NCBI RefSeq assembly: GCF_014042015.1 | Contig: NZ_CP059493.1 | Coordinates: 248,001 to 312,000, forward strand | Source: Actinotalea sp. JY-7876 | GTDB taxonomy: Bacteria > Actinomycetota > Actinomycetes > Actinomycetales > Cellulomonadaceae | Length of the DNA: 64,000 nucleotides | Reading direction: 5' to 3' | Shown: piece after piece, positions 1-7,764 of the stretch | Position numbering within the stretch: the first letter of the stretch is position 1 | Layout of the letters: each line of letters starts with the position of its first letter | Program-made: the position numbers and the translations under genes | Notes under the pieces: generated by a model | The model's input: only the letters and a program-made list of their open reading frames with translations | Told to the model about the DNA's origin: nothing | Databases searched by the model: none

Positions 1-8
1 GGCCGCGG

Positions 9-22
9 TGCAAGCGCTTGCA
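9..22. promoter_or_regulatory. LacI-family operator palindrome
   Basis: The sequence TGCAAGCGCTTGCA is a perfect 14-bp palindrome with the central CG step typical of LacI/GalR-family operators. It lies about 90 bp upstream of the sugar-binding protein gene. The likely role is repression of the importer operon in the absence of its sugar; the regulator gene is not in the window. Confidence 0.6.
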
Positions 23-113
23 TGGCCGGTGGTGCCCAGCGCAGCGCAGCCCCACTGTCGCTGCTGGGCCGCACGGGGGACGCCAGTCCCACGACGACGT
101 GGAGGAATCGCTG

Positions 114-1520
114 ATGATCAGCACCAGGAAGAGCCGCAACTTCGCGGCCGCCACGGCCGGGGTCTTCACCCTGGCCATCACGCTGGCCGCGTGTACGCCA
201 CCCCCCTCCGACGAGGGCGACGGCGGCGACGGTGACGGCGGCGGCGGAGAGGTCGCCGAGGGCTGCGAGGACTACGAGCAGTTCATCGAGATGGGCGACC
301 TGGACGGCACCACCGTCGAGGTCTACACGACCATCACGGGCGACGAGGCGACCGCGCAGGAGGCCTCGTACGAGAAGTACGAGGAGTGCACCGGCTCGAC
401 CATCGAGTACGAGGCGTCCGACGAGTTCGAGGCCCAGATCGCGGTCCGGATGCAGTCCGGCGCGGCTCCCGACATCGCCTACATCCCCCAGCCGGGCCTG
501 CTGCAGCGCCTGGTGACGGACTTCCCCGGCGTCATCAAGCCGGCCTCCGAGGAGGTCACGGCGATGGTCGACGAGTTCTTCACGGACGAGTGGAAGGAGT
601 ACGGCACGGTCGACGGGACCCTCTACGGCTCCCCGCTCGGCGCCAACGCCAAGTCCTTCGTCTGGTACTCCCCGAGCATGTTCGAGGAGGCCGGCTACGA
701 GATCCCCACGACGTGGGACGACATGATCGCGCTGTCCGACCAGATCGTCGCCGACGGCGGCACGCCGTGGTGCGCGGGCATCGCGTCCGGTGACGCCACC
801 GGCTGGCCGGCCACCGACTTCCTCGAGGACGTCGTGCTCCGCACGGCCGGCCCCGACGTCTACGACCAGTGGATCGCGCACGAGATCCCGTTCAACGACC
901 CGCAGATCGTCGAGGCCCTCGACGCGGCCGGTGAGATCCTCAAGAACCCGGAGTACGTCAACGGCGGCCTCGGCGACGTGTCGAGCATCGCGACGACGGA
1001 CTGGGACGCCGGCGGCTTCCCGATCCTCGACGGCGAGTGCTACATGCACCGCGCGGCGAACTTCTACGGGGTCAACTGGCAGCAGGTCCGTGAGGACGTC
1101 GAGATCGCCGAGGACGGCGACGTCTTCGCGTTCTACCTGCCGAGCCAGAGCGAGACCGAGAAGCCGCTGCTCATGGCCGGCGAGTTCACGGTCGCGTTCG
1201 ACGACCGCCCCGAGGTCAACGCGTTCCACGCCTTCGTCGCCAGCGACGTGTGGGCCAACGCCAAGGCCGAGGTCTCCAACGCCGGCTGGGTGTCCGCGAA
1301 CAGCGGCCTCGACGCGTCGAAGCTCCAGTCGCCGATCGACCAGCTCTCGAACGAGCTGCTCGCCTCGGACGAGTACACCGTCCGGTTCGACGCCTCCGAC
1401 CTGATGCCCGGCCCGGTGGGCTCGGGGTCCTTCTGGACGGAGATGGTCAACTGGATCGCGAACGACAAGTCGTCCGTCGACGTCCTGACCTCCATCGAGG
1501 AGTCGTGGCCGACCGACTGA
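114..1520 (+). CDS. Carbohydrate ABC transporter substrate-binding lipoprotein
   Basis: 468 residues. An extracellular solute-binding protein that captures a sugar for the two permeases encoded next. The N-terminus has a lysine/arginine-containing signal peptide and a lipobox (TLAAC, Cys27), followed by an acidic glycine linker, so the mature protein is a membrane-anchored lipoprotein. The body has the family-1 solute-binding pattern, for example EVYTTITGDEATAQEASYEK near the start and the conserved GSPLGANAKSFVWYSP block. It resembles alpha-glucoside binders of the AglE type, but the substrate cannot be fixed from sequence. The start at ATG 114 is preceded by GGAGGAA at 101-107. An ATPase gene is absent, so a shared MsiK-type ATPase is expected. 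Controlled probably by the upstream LacI-type palindrome. Confidence 0.9.
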   Translation: MISTRKSRNFAAATAGVFTLAITLAACTPPPSDEGDGGDGDGGGGEVAEGCEDYEQFIEMGDLDGTTVEVYTTITGDEATAQEASYEKYEECTGSTIEYEASDEFEAQIAVRMQSGAAPDIAYIPQPGLLQRLVTDFPGVIKPASEEVTAMVDEFFTDEWKEYGTVDGTLYGSPLGANAKSFVWYSPSMFEEAGYEIPTTWDDMIALSDQIVADGGTPWCAGIASGDATGWPATDFLEDVVLRTAGPDVYDQWIAHEIPFNDPQIVEALDAAGEILKNPEYVNGGLGDVSSIATTDWDAGGFPILDGECYMHRAANFYGVNWQQVREDVEIAEDGDVFAFYLPSQSETEKPLLMAGEFTVAFDDRPEVNAFHAFVASDVWANAKAEVSNAGWVSANSGLDASKLQSPIDQLSNELLASDEYTVRFDASDLMPGPVGSGSFWTEMVNWIANDKSSVDVLTSIEESWPTD

Positions 1521-1544
1521 TCGGCTGACGGCACCACACCGGGA

Positions 1545-1574
1545 GCAGGGACCCACCACCAGGTAGGTCCCTGC
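1545..1574 (+). terminator. Stem-loop between binding-protein and permease genes
   Basis: GCAGGGACC (1545-1553) pairs with GGTCCCTGC (1566-1574), with further imperfect pairing outside. It has no T-run. Such stem-loops after binding-protein genes often protect the upstream mRNA or partly terminate, giving more binding protein than permease; that role is inferred. Confidence 0.5.
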
Positions 1575-1695
1575 TTCCGGGTGCGGGGTCCCCGGCTCTT
1601 GCCCCCGCGCCCGCGGAGGAGGACGGTCGGGGCACGCGTCATGACGGCTGGGTCGAGCGCGCTGCTGCGCCGGCCGTGAACTGCGGAGGTAGCGG

Positions 1696-2736
1696 GTGGA
1701 GAACGTCAAGCTCTGGTGGGACTACATCTGGGGGATCGTCAGCGACTTCCTCCTCAACGCCGAGACGCCGGGGCACAAGCTCGCCCTGATGGTGATCGCG
1801 ATCGCGCTGTTCGTCGTCGTGATGGGCGCCATCCTGCTCGCGGTCGACAAGCCCAAGCGGGTGCCGAACTGGCTGGTCACGGCCGCGTTCGTCGGGCCCG
1901 CCCTGGTGTTCCTCGGTTTCGGCCTGGTCTACCCCGCGCTGCGGACGGTCTACCAGTCCCTGTTCAACCGCAACGGCCAGACGTTCATCGGCGTCGAGAA
2001 CTACCTCACGGCGTTCACCGAGCCCGCCTTCCAGGTCGTCCTGCGCAACACCGCGATCTGGGTGCTGCTCGTGCCGATCCTGGCGACGTTCATCGGGCTC
2101 GTGTACGCCGTGGTCGTCGACCGGACGCGGTTCGAGAAGCTCGCGAAGGCGCTGGTCTTCCTGCCCATGGCGATCTCGCTGGTCGGCGCGTCGATCATCT
2201 GGCGCTTCATGTACGAGCACCGCGACCCGGGTGCACAGGGTCAGCGTGAGCAGACCGGCCTGCTCAACCAGCTCCTCGTCATGCTCGGGCTGGAGCCCCA
2301 GCAGTTCCTGCTCCAGCAGCCCTGGAACAACCTCTTCCTCATCGCGGTGCTGATCTGGATCCAGGCGGGCTTCGCGATGACGATCCTCTCGGCCGCGATC
2401 CGCGCGATCCCGGACGACATCGTCGAGGCCGCCCGGCTCGACGGCCTCAAGGGCCTGCAGATGTTCCGCTACATCACGGTGCCCAGCATCCGGCCCGCGC
2501 TCGTCGTGGTCGTCACGACCATCGCCATGACGACGCTGAAGGTGTTCGACATCGTGCGGACGATGACGGGCGGCCAGTTCGGCACGTCCGTCGTGGCCAA
2601 CGAGTTCTACCAGCAGAGCTTCGTGCAGGGCGACGGCGGGATGGGGGCCGCCCTCGCGGTGATCCTCTTCCTCATCGTCATCCCGGTGGTCATCTACAAC
2701 GTCCGCCAGCTGCGCCTCTCGGAGGAGATCCGATGA
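1696..2736 (+). CDS. Sugar ABC transporter permease, MalF/AglF type
   Basis: 346 residues, about seven hydrophobic segments. It forms half of the membrane channel of the importer. The cytoplasmic EAA loop that docks the ATPase is visible as EAARLDGLKGLQMFRYITVP near residues 245-265. The start is GTG 1696, preceded by GCGGAGGTAG. The gene overlaps the next permease by 4 bp (ATGA), so the two are translationally coupled. Confidence 0.9.
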   Translation: MENVKLWWDYIWGIVSDFLLNAETPGHKLALMVIAIALFVVVMGAILLAVDKPKRVPNWLVTAAFVGPALVFLGFGLVYPALRTVYQSLFNRNGQTFIGVENYLTAFTEPAFQVVLRNTAIWVLLVPILATFIGLVYAVVVDRTRFEKLAKALVFLPMAISLVGASIIWRFMYEHRDPGAQGQREQTGLLNQLLVMLGLEPQQFLLQQPWNNLFLIAVLIWIQAGFAMTILSAAIRAIPDDIVEAARLDGLKGLQMFRYITVPSIRPALVVVVTTIAMTTLKVFDIVRTMTGGQFGTSVVANEFYQQSFVQGDGGMGAALAVILFLIVIPVVIYNVRQLRLSEEIR

Positions 2737-3725
2737 CCACCAACCCCGCACCCCTGCAGGCGTTCGGCCACCAGGAGCCGGGCGAGTCCGTCGGCGGTGC
2801 GCCTCCCGGACGCGAGGACAAGCCGGGCCGCTTCGCGCGGGTCGACGAGCGCGCCCGCAAGGCCAAGAAGCGCCTGGCGAACCCCTGGGCGTCGGGCATC
2901 GCGCTGCTCATCGCGATCATGTGGACCGTGCCGACGTTCGGCCTGCTGACGACGTCGTTCCGTCCCGTCCAGGACATCCGCGCCAACGGGTGGTGGAACT
3001 TCTGGGACCCCCGCGAGATCGCGGAGAACGGGCTGCCGGACGTCACGCTCGACAACTACACCGACGTGCTGTTCGGCAGCGACGTCAGCCTCGGGCAGTA
3101 CCTCATCAACTCGGTCGTCGTGACGCTGCCCGCGGTGCTCATCCCGATCAGCATCGCGCTGCTCGCCGCCTACGCCTTCGCCTGGATCGACTTCAAGGGC
3201 CGCAACATCCTGTTCGTCGGGGTGTTCGCGCTCCAGGTCGTGCCCATCCAGGTCACGATGATCCCGCTGCTGACGCAGTACGTGAACTGGGACATCGCCG
3301 GCACGTTCTGGCCGGTGTGGCTCTCGCACTCGATCTTCGCGCTGCCGCTGGCCATCTTCCTGCTGCACAACTTCATGAAGGACATCCCGCCGTCCCTCGT
3401 CGAGGCGGCCCGGGTCGACGGCGCCGGGCACGTGCAGATCTTCTTCCAGGTGCTCATGCCGCTGCTCATCCCGGCGATCGCGGCGTTCGGCATCTTCCAG
3501 TTCCTGTGGGTGTGGAACGACCTGCTGGTCTCGCTCGTGTTCGGCTCGCAGTCCCAGGTCGCGCCGCTCACGGTGCGCCTCGCGGGCCTCGCGGGCAGCC
3601 GCGGGGAGACCTGGCACCTGCTGTCGTCGGGTGCGTTCGTCGCCATGCTCGTGCCGCTCATCGTGTTCCTCTCGCTGCAGCGCTACTTCGTCCGCGGCCT
3701 GCTGGCCGGCTCGGTCAAGGGCTGA
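2733..3725 (+). CDS. Sugar ABC transporter permease, MalG/AglG type
   Basis: 330 residues. Second permease of the importer, with a long polar N-terminus of about 50 residues before the first membrane span and then about six spans. The EAA loop reads EAARVDGAGHVQIFFQVLMP. It starts with ATG 2733, overlapping the stop of the preceding gene. The C-terminus RYFVRGLLAGSVKG is the usual ending of this family. Together the three genes form a carbohydrate uptake operon without a dedicated ATPase. Confidence 0.92.
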   Translation: MTTNPAPLQAFGHQEPGESVGGAPPGREDKPGRFARVDERARKAKKRLANPWASGIALLIAIMWTVPTFGLLTTSFRPVQDIRANGWWNFWDPREIAENGLPDVTLDNYTDVLFGSDVSLGQYLINSVVVTLPAVLIPISIALLAAYAFAWIDFKGRNILFVGVFALQVVPIQVTMIPLLTQYVNWDIAGTFWPVWLSHSIFALPLAIFLLHNFMKDIPPSLVEAARVDGAGHVQIFFQVLMPLLIPAIAAFGIFQFLWVWNDLLVSLVFGSQSQVAPLTVRLAGLAGSRGETWHLLSSGAFVAMLVPLIVFLSLQRYFVRGLLAGSVKG

Positions 3726-3820
3726 CCGCTCGCACCCGCGCACGACCGACCGACCCGGTGGGTCCGGCACCTCGCCGGACCCGCCGGGTCGGCGTCGTCC
3801 CGGGGTCGTAGGGTGACGCG

Positions 3821-4708
3821 GTGAGGTCGGGCGCCGGTGCCGTGGTAGCGCGGGTGCCGGCACCCGCGCTGTTCGTCGTCTCGGGCCTGGCCCAGTACGG
3901 CGGGGCCGCCGTCGCGATCGGACTCTTCGACCGCATCCCCGCCGCCGGGGTCGCGTGGCTCCGGCTGGTCGTGGCCGCGCTCGTGCTGCTGGCCTGGCGG
4001 CGCCCGTGGCGCACCCCGTGGACGCGCCGCTCGCTCGGCGCCGCCGTCGCCTTCGGGGTGGTCCTGGCGACCATGAACGTCACGTTCTACCTGGCGATCG
4101 AGCACCTGCCGCTCGGCACCGCCGTGGCGATCGAGTTCATCGGTCCGGTCGCCGTCGCGGCGCTGACCGGCTCGGGCTGGCGCGACCGGCTCGCGATCGG
4201 GCTCGCCGCCGTCGGCGTCGTCCTCCTGGCGGGCGTGACGCTGAGCACGGGCGAGGGCGAGGTCGTGCTCGGGCTGGCGCTGATCCTCGCCGCCGCGGCC
4301 TGCTGGGCGGGCTACGTCGTGCTGGGGCGCCGCGTCGCGGTCGGGCACGACGGCGTCACCTCGCTGGCCGTCGCGATGGCCGCGGGCGCGCTGGTCTGGG
4401 CGCCGGTCCTCGCCGGCCGCGGGGCACCGGTGCTGACCTCGCCCGCGCTCGTCCTGGCGGTCGTCGCCGTCGCCGTGCTGTCCTCCGTGGTGCCCTACGC
4501 GCTCGAGCAGACGGTCCTGCGGCGTGTGAGCTCGGCGACGTTCGCGGTGCTCCTCGCCCTGCTGCCCGCGACCGCGGCCGTCGTGGGGGCCGTGGCGCTG
4601 CGGCAGTGGCCGCACCCCGTCGACGTCGTCGGGCTCGTGCTCGTCTCCGCGGCCATCGCGCTGACGTCGCGCCGCCGCACTCCTCCGGACGGTGCGGCGA
4701 GCGCGTAG
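3821..4708 (+). CDS. EamA-family (RhtA-like) exporter
   Basis: 295 residues with about ten hydrophobic segments arranged as two five-helix repeats, the drug/metabolite transporter pattern. The motif AIEHLPLGTAVAIEFIGPVA is characteristic of the RhtA branch, which exports threonine and homoserine; the actual substrate here is unknown. GTG 3821 is the chosen start because it lies just ahead of the first hydrophobic stretch. Transcribed in the same direction as the importer but separated by about 95 bp, so it may be independent. Confidence 0.85.
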   Translation: MRSGAGAVVARVPAPALFVVSGLAQYGGAAVAIGLFDRIPAAGVAWLRLVVAALVLLAWRRPWRTPWTRRSLGAAVAFGVVLATMNVTFYLAIEHLPLGTAVAIEFIGPVAVAALTGSGWRDRLAIGLAAVGVVLLAGVTLSTGEGEVVLGLALILAAAACWAGYVVLGRRVAVGHDGVTSLAVAMAAGALVWAPVLAGRGAPVLTSPALVLAVVAVAVLSSVVPYALEQTVLRRVSSATFAVLLALLPATAAVVGAVALRQWPHPVDVVGLVLVSAAIALTSRRRTPPDGAASA

Positions 4709-4736
4709 CGTCCCGCGGCGCCCGTCACCGCCGCCG

Positions 4737-5255
4737 CTACAGGTACTGCCCGGGGGCGCGGCGCTCGTCGCCGCCGGCCATGCTGGGACCGGGCGGGGCG
4801 CCGGGCGCCTGGAGCTGCGCGGCCACGCCCGGCGGCAGCCCGCGGCGCATCTGCGCGAGCTGGGCCTGGGTGGACATCTGCTGGGCGATGAGCGCGGTCT
4901 GCAGGCCGTGGAAGAGGCCCTCGAGCCACCCGACCAGCTGCGCCTGCGCGACGCGCAGCTCACCCTCGGTGGGGTTGTCGTCCTCGAACGGCAGCGAGAT
5001 CCGCCGCAGCTCGTCGACCAGGTCGGGGGACAGGCCGTCCTCGAGCTCGTGCAGGGACCGCTCGTGCACCTCCGCGAGCCGCCCGCGTGCCGCCTCGTCG
5101 AGGGGGGAGCTCCGCACCTCCTCGAGCAGCTGCTTGACCATCGTGCCGATCCGCATGACCTTCGCGGGCTGGCCGATGTAGGTGGCGTCGGGCGCCTCCT
5201 CCTCGGGGCCGGCGGTGCTGGTGGCGTCGGTGTCGTCCGGCTGGGCCGTGTCCAT
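4737..5255 (-). CDS. bpa: Bacterial proteasome activator Bpa/PafE
   Basis: 172 residues. Bpa forms an ATP-independent ring that opens the 20S proteasome gate and feeds it unfolded proteins such as HspR. The protein has a disordered acidic N-terminus, a central helical core (QPAKVMRIGTMVKQLLEEVR through LEGLFHGLQTALIAQQM) and ends exactly in GQYL. That C-terminal motif is the proteasome-docking signature of Bpa. Start ATG 5255. The gene is convergent with the EamA gene. Its presence implies that the host has a 20S proteasome. Confidence 0.93.
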   Translation of the reverse strand: MDTAQPDDTDATSTAGPEEEAPDATYIGQPAKVMRIGTMVKQLLEEVRSSPLDEAARGRLAEVHERSLHELEDGLSPDLVDELRRISLPFEDDNPTEGELRVAQAQLVGWLEGLFHGLQTALIAQQMSTQAQLAQMRRGLPPGVAAQLQAPGAPPGPSMAGGDERRAPGQYL

Positions 5256-5333
5256 CCGTCCATCATCCCCCTGGACGCCCCGATGCGCCCGGTACGGTGA
5301 CCGCAGCCGCCCGCCCCGACCTGGGAGTACCGC

Positions 5334-6575
5334 ATGGCCTGGTTGTCCGCGCCCGCTCACCACCGCTGGCTCGAGGGCGAGACCGACCGCCTGCTGGACT
5401 TCGGTCGCGCGTCCCGGGTGGCCGAGGGCGGGTTCGGCCGGCTCGACGAGCGGGGCCGGCTCGAGCCGGGGCTCCCCACCGAGCTGTGGGTCACGTGCCG
5501 GATGACGTACGTCTACGCCCTCGGCGCGCTGCTGGGCCGTCCCGGGTGCGCGCCGCTCGTCGACCACGGCCTCGCGGCGCTCGCCGGCCGCTTCCGCGAC
5601 GCGGAGCACGGCGGCTGGTTCGCCGCGGTCGGTCCCGACGGGCCGCACGACGACGCCGCGACCGCGAAGGACGCCTACCCCCACGCCTTCGTGGTCCTCG
5701 CGACCGCCAGCGCGGCCGCCGCCGGCCGCCCCGGGGCGCGCGAGCTGCTCGACGAGGCCCTCGCGGTGCAGCTGCGCCACTTCTGGGACGACGAGGCGGG
5801 CATGGTCGTCGAGTCCTGGGACCGGGCGTTCACCACCACCGAGGCGTACCGCGGCGTCAACGCGAACATGCACACCGTCGAGGCCTACCTCGCGGCGGCC
5901 GACGTCACGGGCGACCTCGCGTGGCTCGAGCGCGCGGCCAGGATCGTGGAGCGCGTGGTCCACGGCCTGGCGCGGGGCAACGGGTGGCGCCTGCCGGAGC
6001 ACTTCGACGCCGACTGGCAGCCCTTGCTCGACTACAACCGCGACGTCCCGGCGCACCCCTTCCGCCCCTACGGCGCGACCGTCGGCCACTGGCTCGAGTG
6101 GGCCCGCCTGACGCTGCACGTACGGGCCGCCCTCGAGGCCGCCGGGCGCCCGGTCGAGCCGTGGCTGCTCGACGACGCCGTCGCGCTCTTCGACGCGGCC
6201 GTCGCCCAGGGCTGGGACGTGGACGGCGCGCCGGGCTTCGTCTACACCGTCGACTGGTCGGGGGAGCCGGTGGTCCGGATGCGGATGCACTGGGTGCTGT
6301 GCGAGGCGCTCGGCGCGGCCGCCGCCCTCCACGCCGCCACCGGCGACGAGCGCTTCGAGGCCTGGTACGCGACGTGGTGGGACTACGCCGACACCCACCT
6401 CCTGGACCGCGAGGGCGGCTCGTGGTGGCACGAGCTCGACGAGGAGAACCGCGTCTCGCGGACGGTCTGGGGCGGCAAGGCCGACCTGTACCACGCGGTG
6501 CAGGCGACGCTGCTGCCGCGCCTGCCGCTCACCCCCGTGCTGGCGCCGGCGCTCGCGCGCGGCCTCCTGGCCTGA
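5334..6575 (+). CDS. AGE-family sugar epimerase/isomerase
   Basis: 413 residues. Member of the N-acylglucosamine 2-epimerase superfamily, an (alpha/alpha)6 barrel. Characteristic blocks are visible: LWVTCRMTYVYALG, KDAYPHAFVVLA, YRGVNANMHTVEAYLAA, EHFDADWQPLLDYN and GGSWWHELDEEN. The conserved histidines in NMHTVEA and GATVGHWLEW fit a catalytic role in aldose-ketose isomerisation or epimerisation. It looks closer to mannose isomerase/YihS-like members than to GlcNAc epimerases, but the substrate is not determinable. Divergent from bpa, with a short intergenic space of under 80 bp. Confidence 0.85.
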   Translation: MAWLSAPAHHRWLEGETDRLLDFGRASRVAEGGFGRLDERGRLEPGLPTELWVTCRMTYVYALGALLGRPGCAPLVDHGLAALAGRFRDAEHGGWFAAVGPDGPHDDAATAKDAYPHAFVVLATASAAAAGRPGARELLDEALAVQLRHFWDDEAGMVVESWDRAFTTTEAYRGVNANMHTVEAYLAAADVTGDLAWLERAARIVERVVHGLARGNGWRLPEHFDADWQPLLDYNRDVPAHPFRPYGATVGHWLEWARLTLHVRAALEAAGRPVEPWLLDDAVALFDAAVAQGWDVDGAPGFVYTVDWSGEPVVRMRMHWVLCEALGAAAALHAATGDERFEAWYATWWDYADTHLLDREGGSWWHELDEENRVSRTVWGGKADLYHAVQATLLPRLPLTPVLAPALARGLLA

Positions 6576-6602
6576 GGCCGCGGCGCCGCCCCGCCGGCGG
6601 CG

Positions 6603-7574
6603 TCACGGGACGAGCAGCAGCTTGCCGAAGACCCCGCCCGCCGCCAGCTCGGCGTGGGCGTCGCCCGCCCGCTCGAGCGGCACCGTGGCGTGCACCACCG
6701 GGCGGATGCGGCCGTCGGCGACCAGCGGCCACAGGTGCTCGCGCACGCCCGCGACGATCGCCGCCTTCTCGCTCGCGGGGCGTGAGCGCAGGGTCGTGCC
6801 GAGCACGGTGGCACGCCGGGTCAGGAGGAGCCCGAGGTCGAGCTCCGCCCGGCGCCCCTTCTGCATCCCGATCACGGCCAGCCGCCCGCCGGTCGCGAGC
6901 ACCTCGAGGTTGCGCGCCAGGTAGGCGGCGCCCACGACGTCGAGCACGACGTCGGCGCCGTGCCCCGCGGTGACCTCCCGCGTGCGCGCGACGAAGTCCT
7001 CCCCGCGGTGGTCGATCGCCGCGACGGCGCCGAGCTCGAGGCACCGCTGCGCGCGCTCGGGACCACCCGCCGTCGTGACCACGCGTGCGCCGAGCGCCGC
7101 CGCGACCTGGAGCGCGATCGTGCCGATGCCGCCCGACCCGCCGTGGACCAGCACCCACTCGCCGGGCGACAGGCGAGCCGCCTCGAACGTCGACCACACC
7201 GTGCACAGGGCCTCGGGGAGGGCCGCCGCGGCCACGAGGTCCACGCCGTCGGGCACGGGCAGCAGCTGGGCCGCGGGCACGACGACGCGGTCCGCGTAGC
7301 CGCCCCCGGCGAGGAGCCCGACGACCGCGTCGCCGGGCGACCAGCCCGAGCCGGCGTCGGCCGCCAGGACGGTGCCCGAGATCTCCAGCCCCGGCCAGTC
7401 CGGTGCGCCGGGGGGCGGGGGGTAGTGACCCGCACGCTGGAGCAGGTCCGCGTTGTTCACGCCCGCGGCCGTGACCTGCACGAGGACCTCACCGGGCGCG
7501 CGTTCGGGGTCGGGTCCGGTCGTGGGGAGGAGCACCTCGGGGCCGCCGGGGGTGACGATGCGCACGAATCTCAT
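6603..7574 (-). CDS. Zinc-less quinone oxidoreductase, MDR family
   Basis: 323 residues. NAD(P)H-dependent oxidoreductase of the medium-chain family. The nucleotide-binding Rossmann motif is seen as VHGGSGGIGTIALQVAAALG, and the N-terminal GroES-like domain has GVNNADLLQRAGHYPPPPG, typical of the quinone oxidoreductase (PIG3-like) branch. The catalytic-zinc cysteine/histidine set of alcohol dehydrogenases is not present. The start is ATG 7574 (MRFVRIVTPGG). Convergent with the isomerase gene. Confidence 0.9.
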   Translation of the reverse strand: MRFVRIVTPGGPEVLLPTTGPDPERAPGEVLVQVTAAGVNNADLLQRAGHYPPPPGAPDWPGLEISGTVLAADAGSGWSPGDAVVGLLAGGGYADRVVVPAAQLLPVPDGVDLVAAAALPEALCTVWSTFEAARLSPGEWVLVHGGSGGIGTIALQVAAALGARVVTTAGGPERAQRCLELGAVAAIDHRGEDFVARTREVTAGHGADVVLDVVGAAYLARNLEVLATGGRLAVIGMQKGRRAELDLGLLLTRRATVLGTTLRSRPASEKAAIVAGVREHLWPLVADGRIRPVVHATVPLERAGDAHAELAAGGVFGKLLLVP

Positions 7575-7727
7575 GGGCGAAGTCTCCCAGTCGGGTGAAA
7601 AACACCCGCTACGGTGTGGCGCGGACCACACTGCCTCCCCCTGGTCCTAATGCCGGGCCCTCACCTGGCCGATGTGTCGTGGACGGCAGGAACCATCCCG
7701 GTCCCTCGTCGTCATCCAGCACTCTGT

Positions 7728-7742
7728 GCACCGGTGCGCACC
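7728..7742. promoter_or_regulatory. Overlapping palindromes ahead of the conservon
   Basis: GCACCGGTGC (7728-7737) and GGTGCGCACC (7733-7742) are two overlapping perfect 10-bp palindromes, 23 bp before the kinase start codon. A regulator binding site is possible. GC-rich DNA makes such palindromes common, so this is weak evidence. Confidence 0.25.
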
Positions 7743-7764
7743 GCTGCACTGTGAAGGAGACACC

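Noticed and set aside
1639-2751. Minus-strand frame of 370 codons opposite the first permease
   Set aside because: Shadow of the permease gene, with Asp/Glu/Arg/His composition and no family resemblance.
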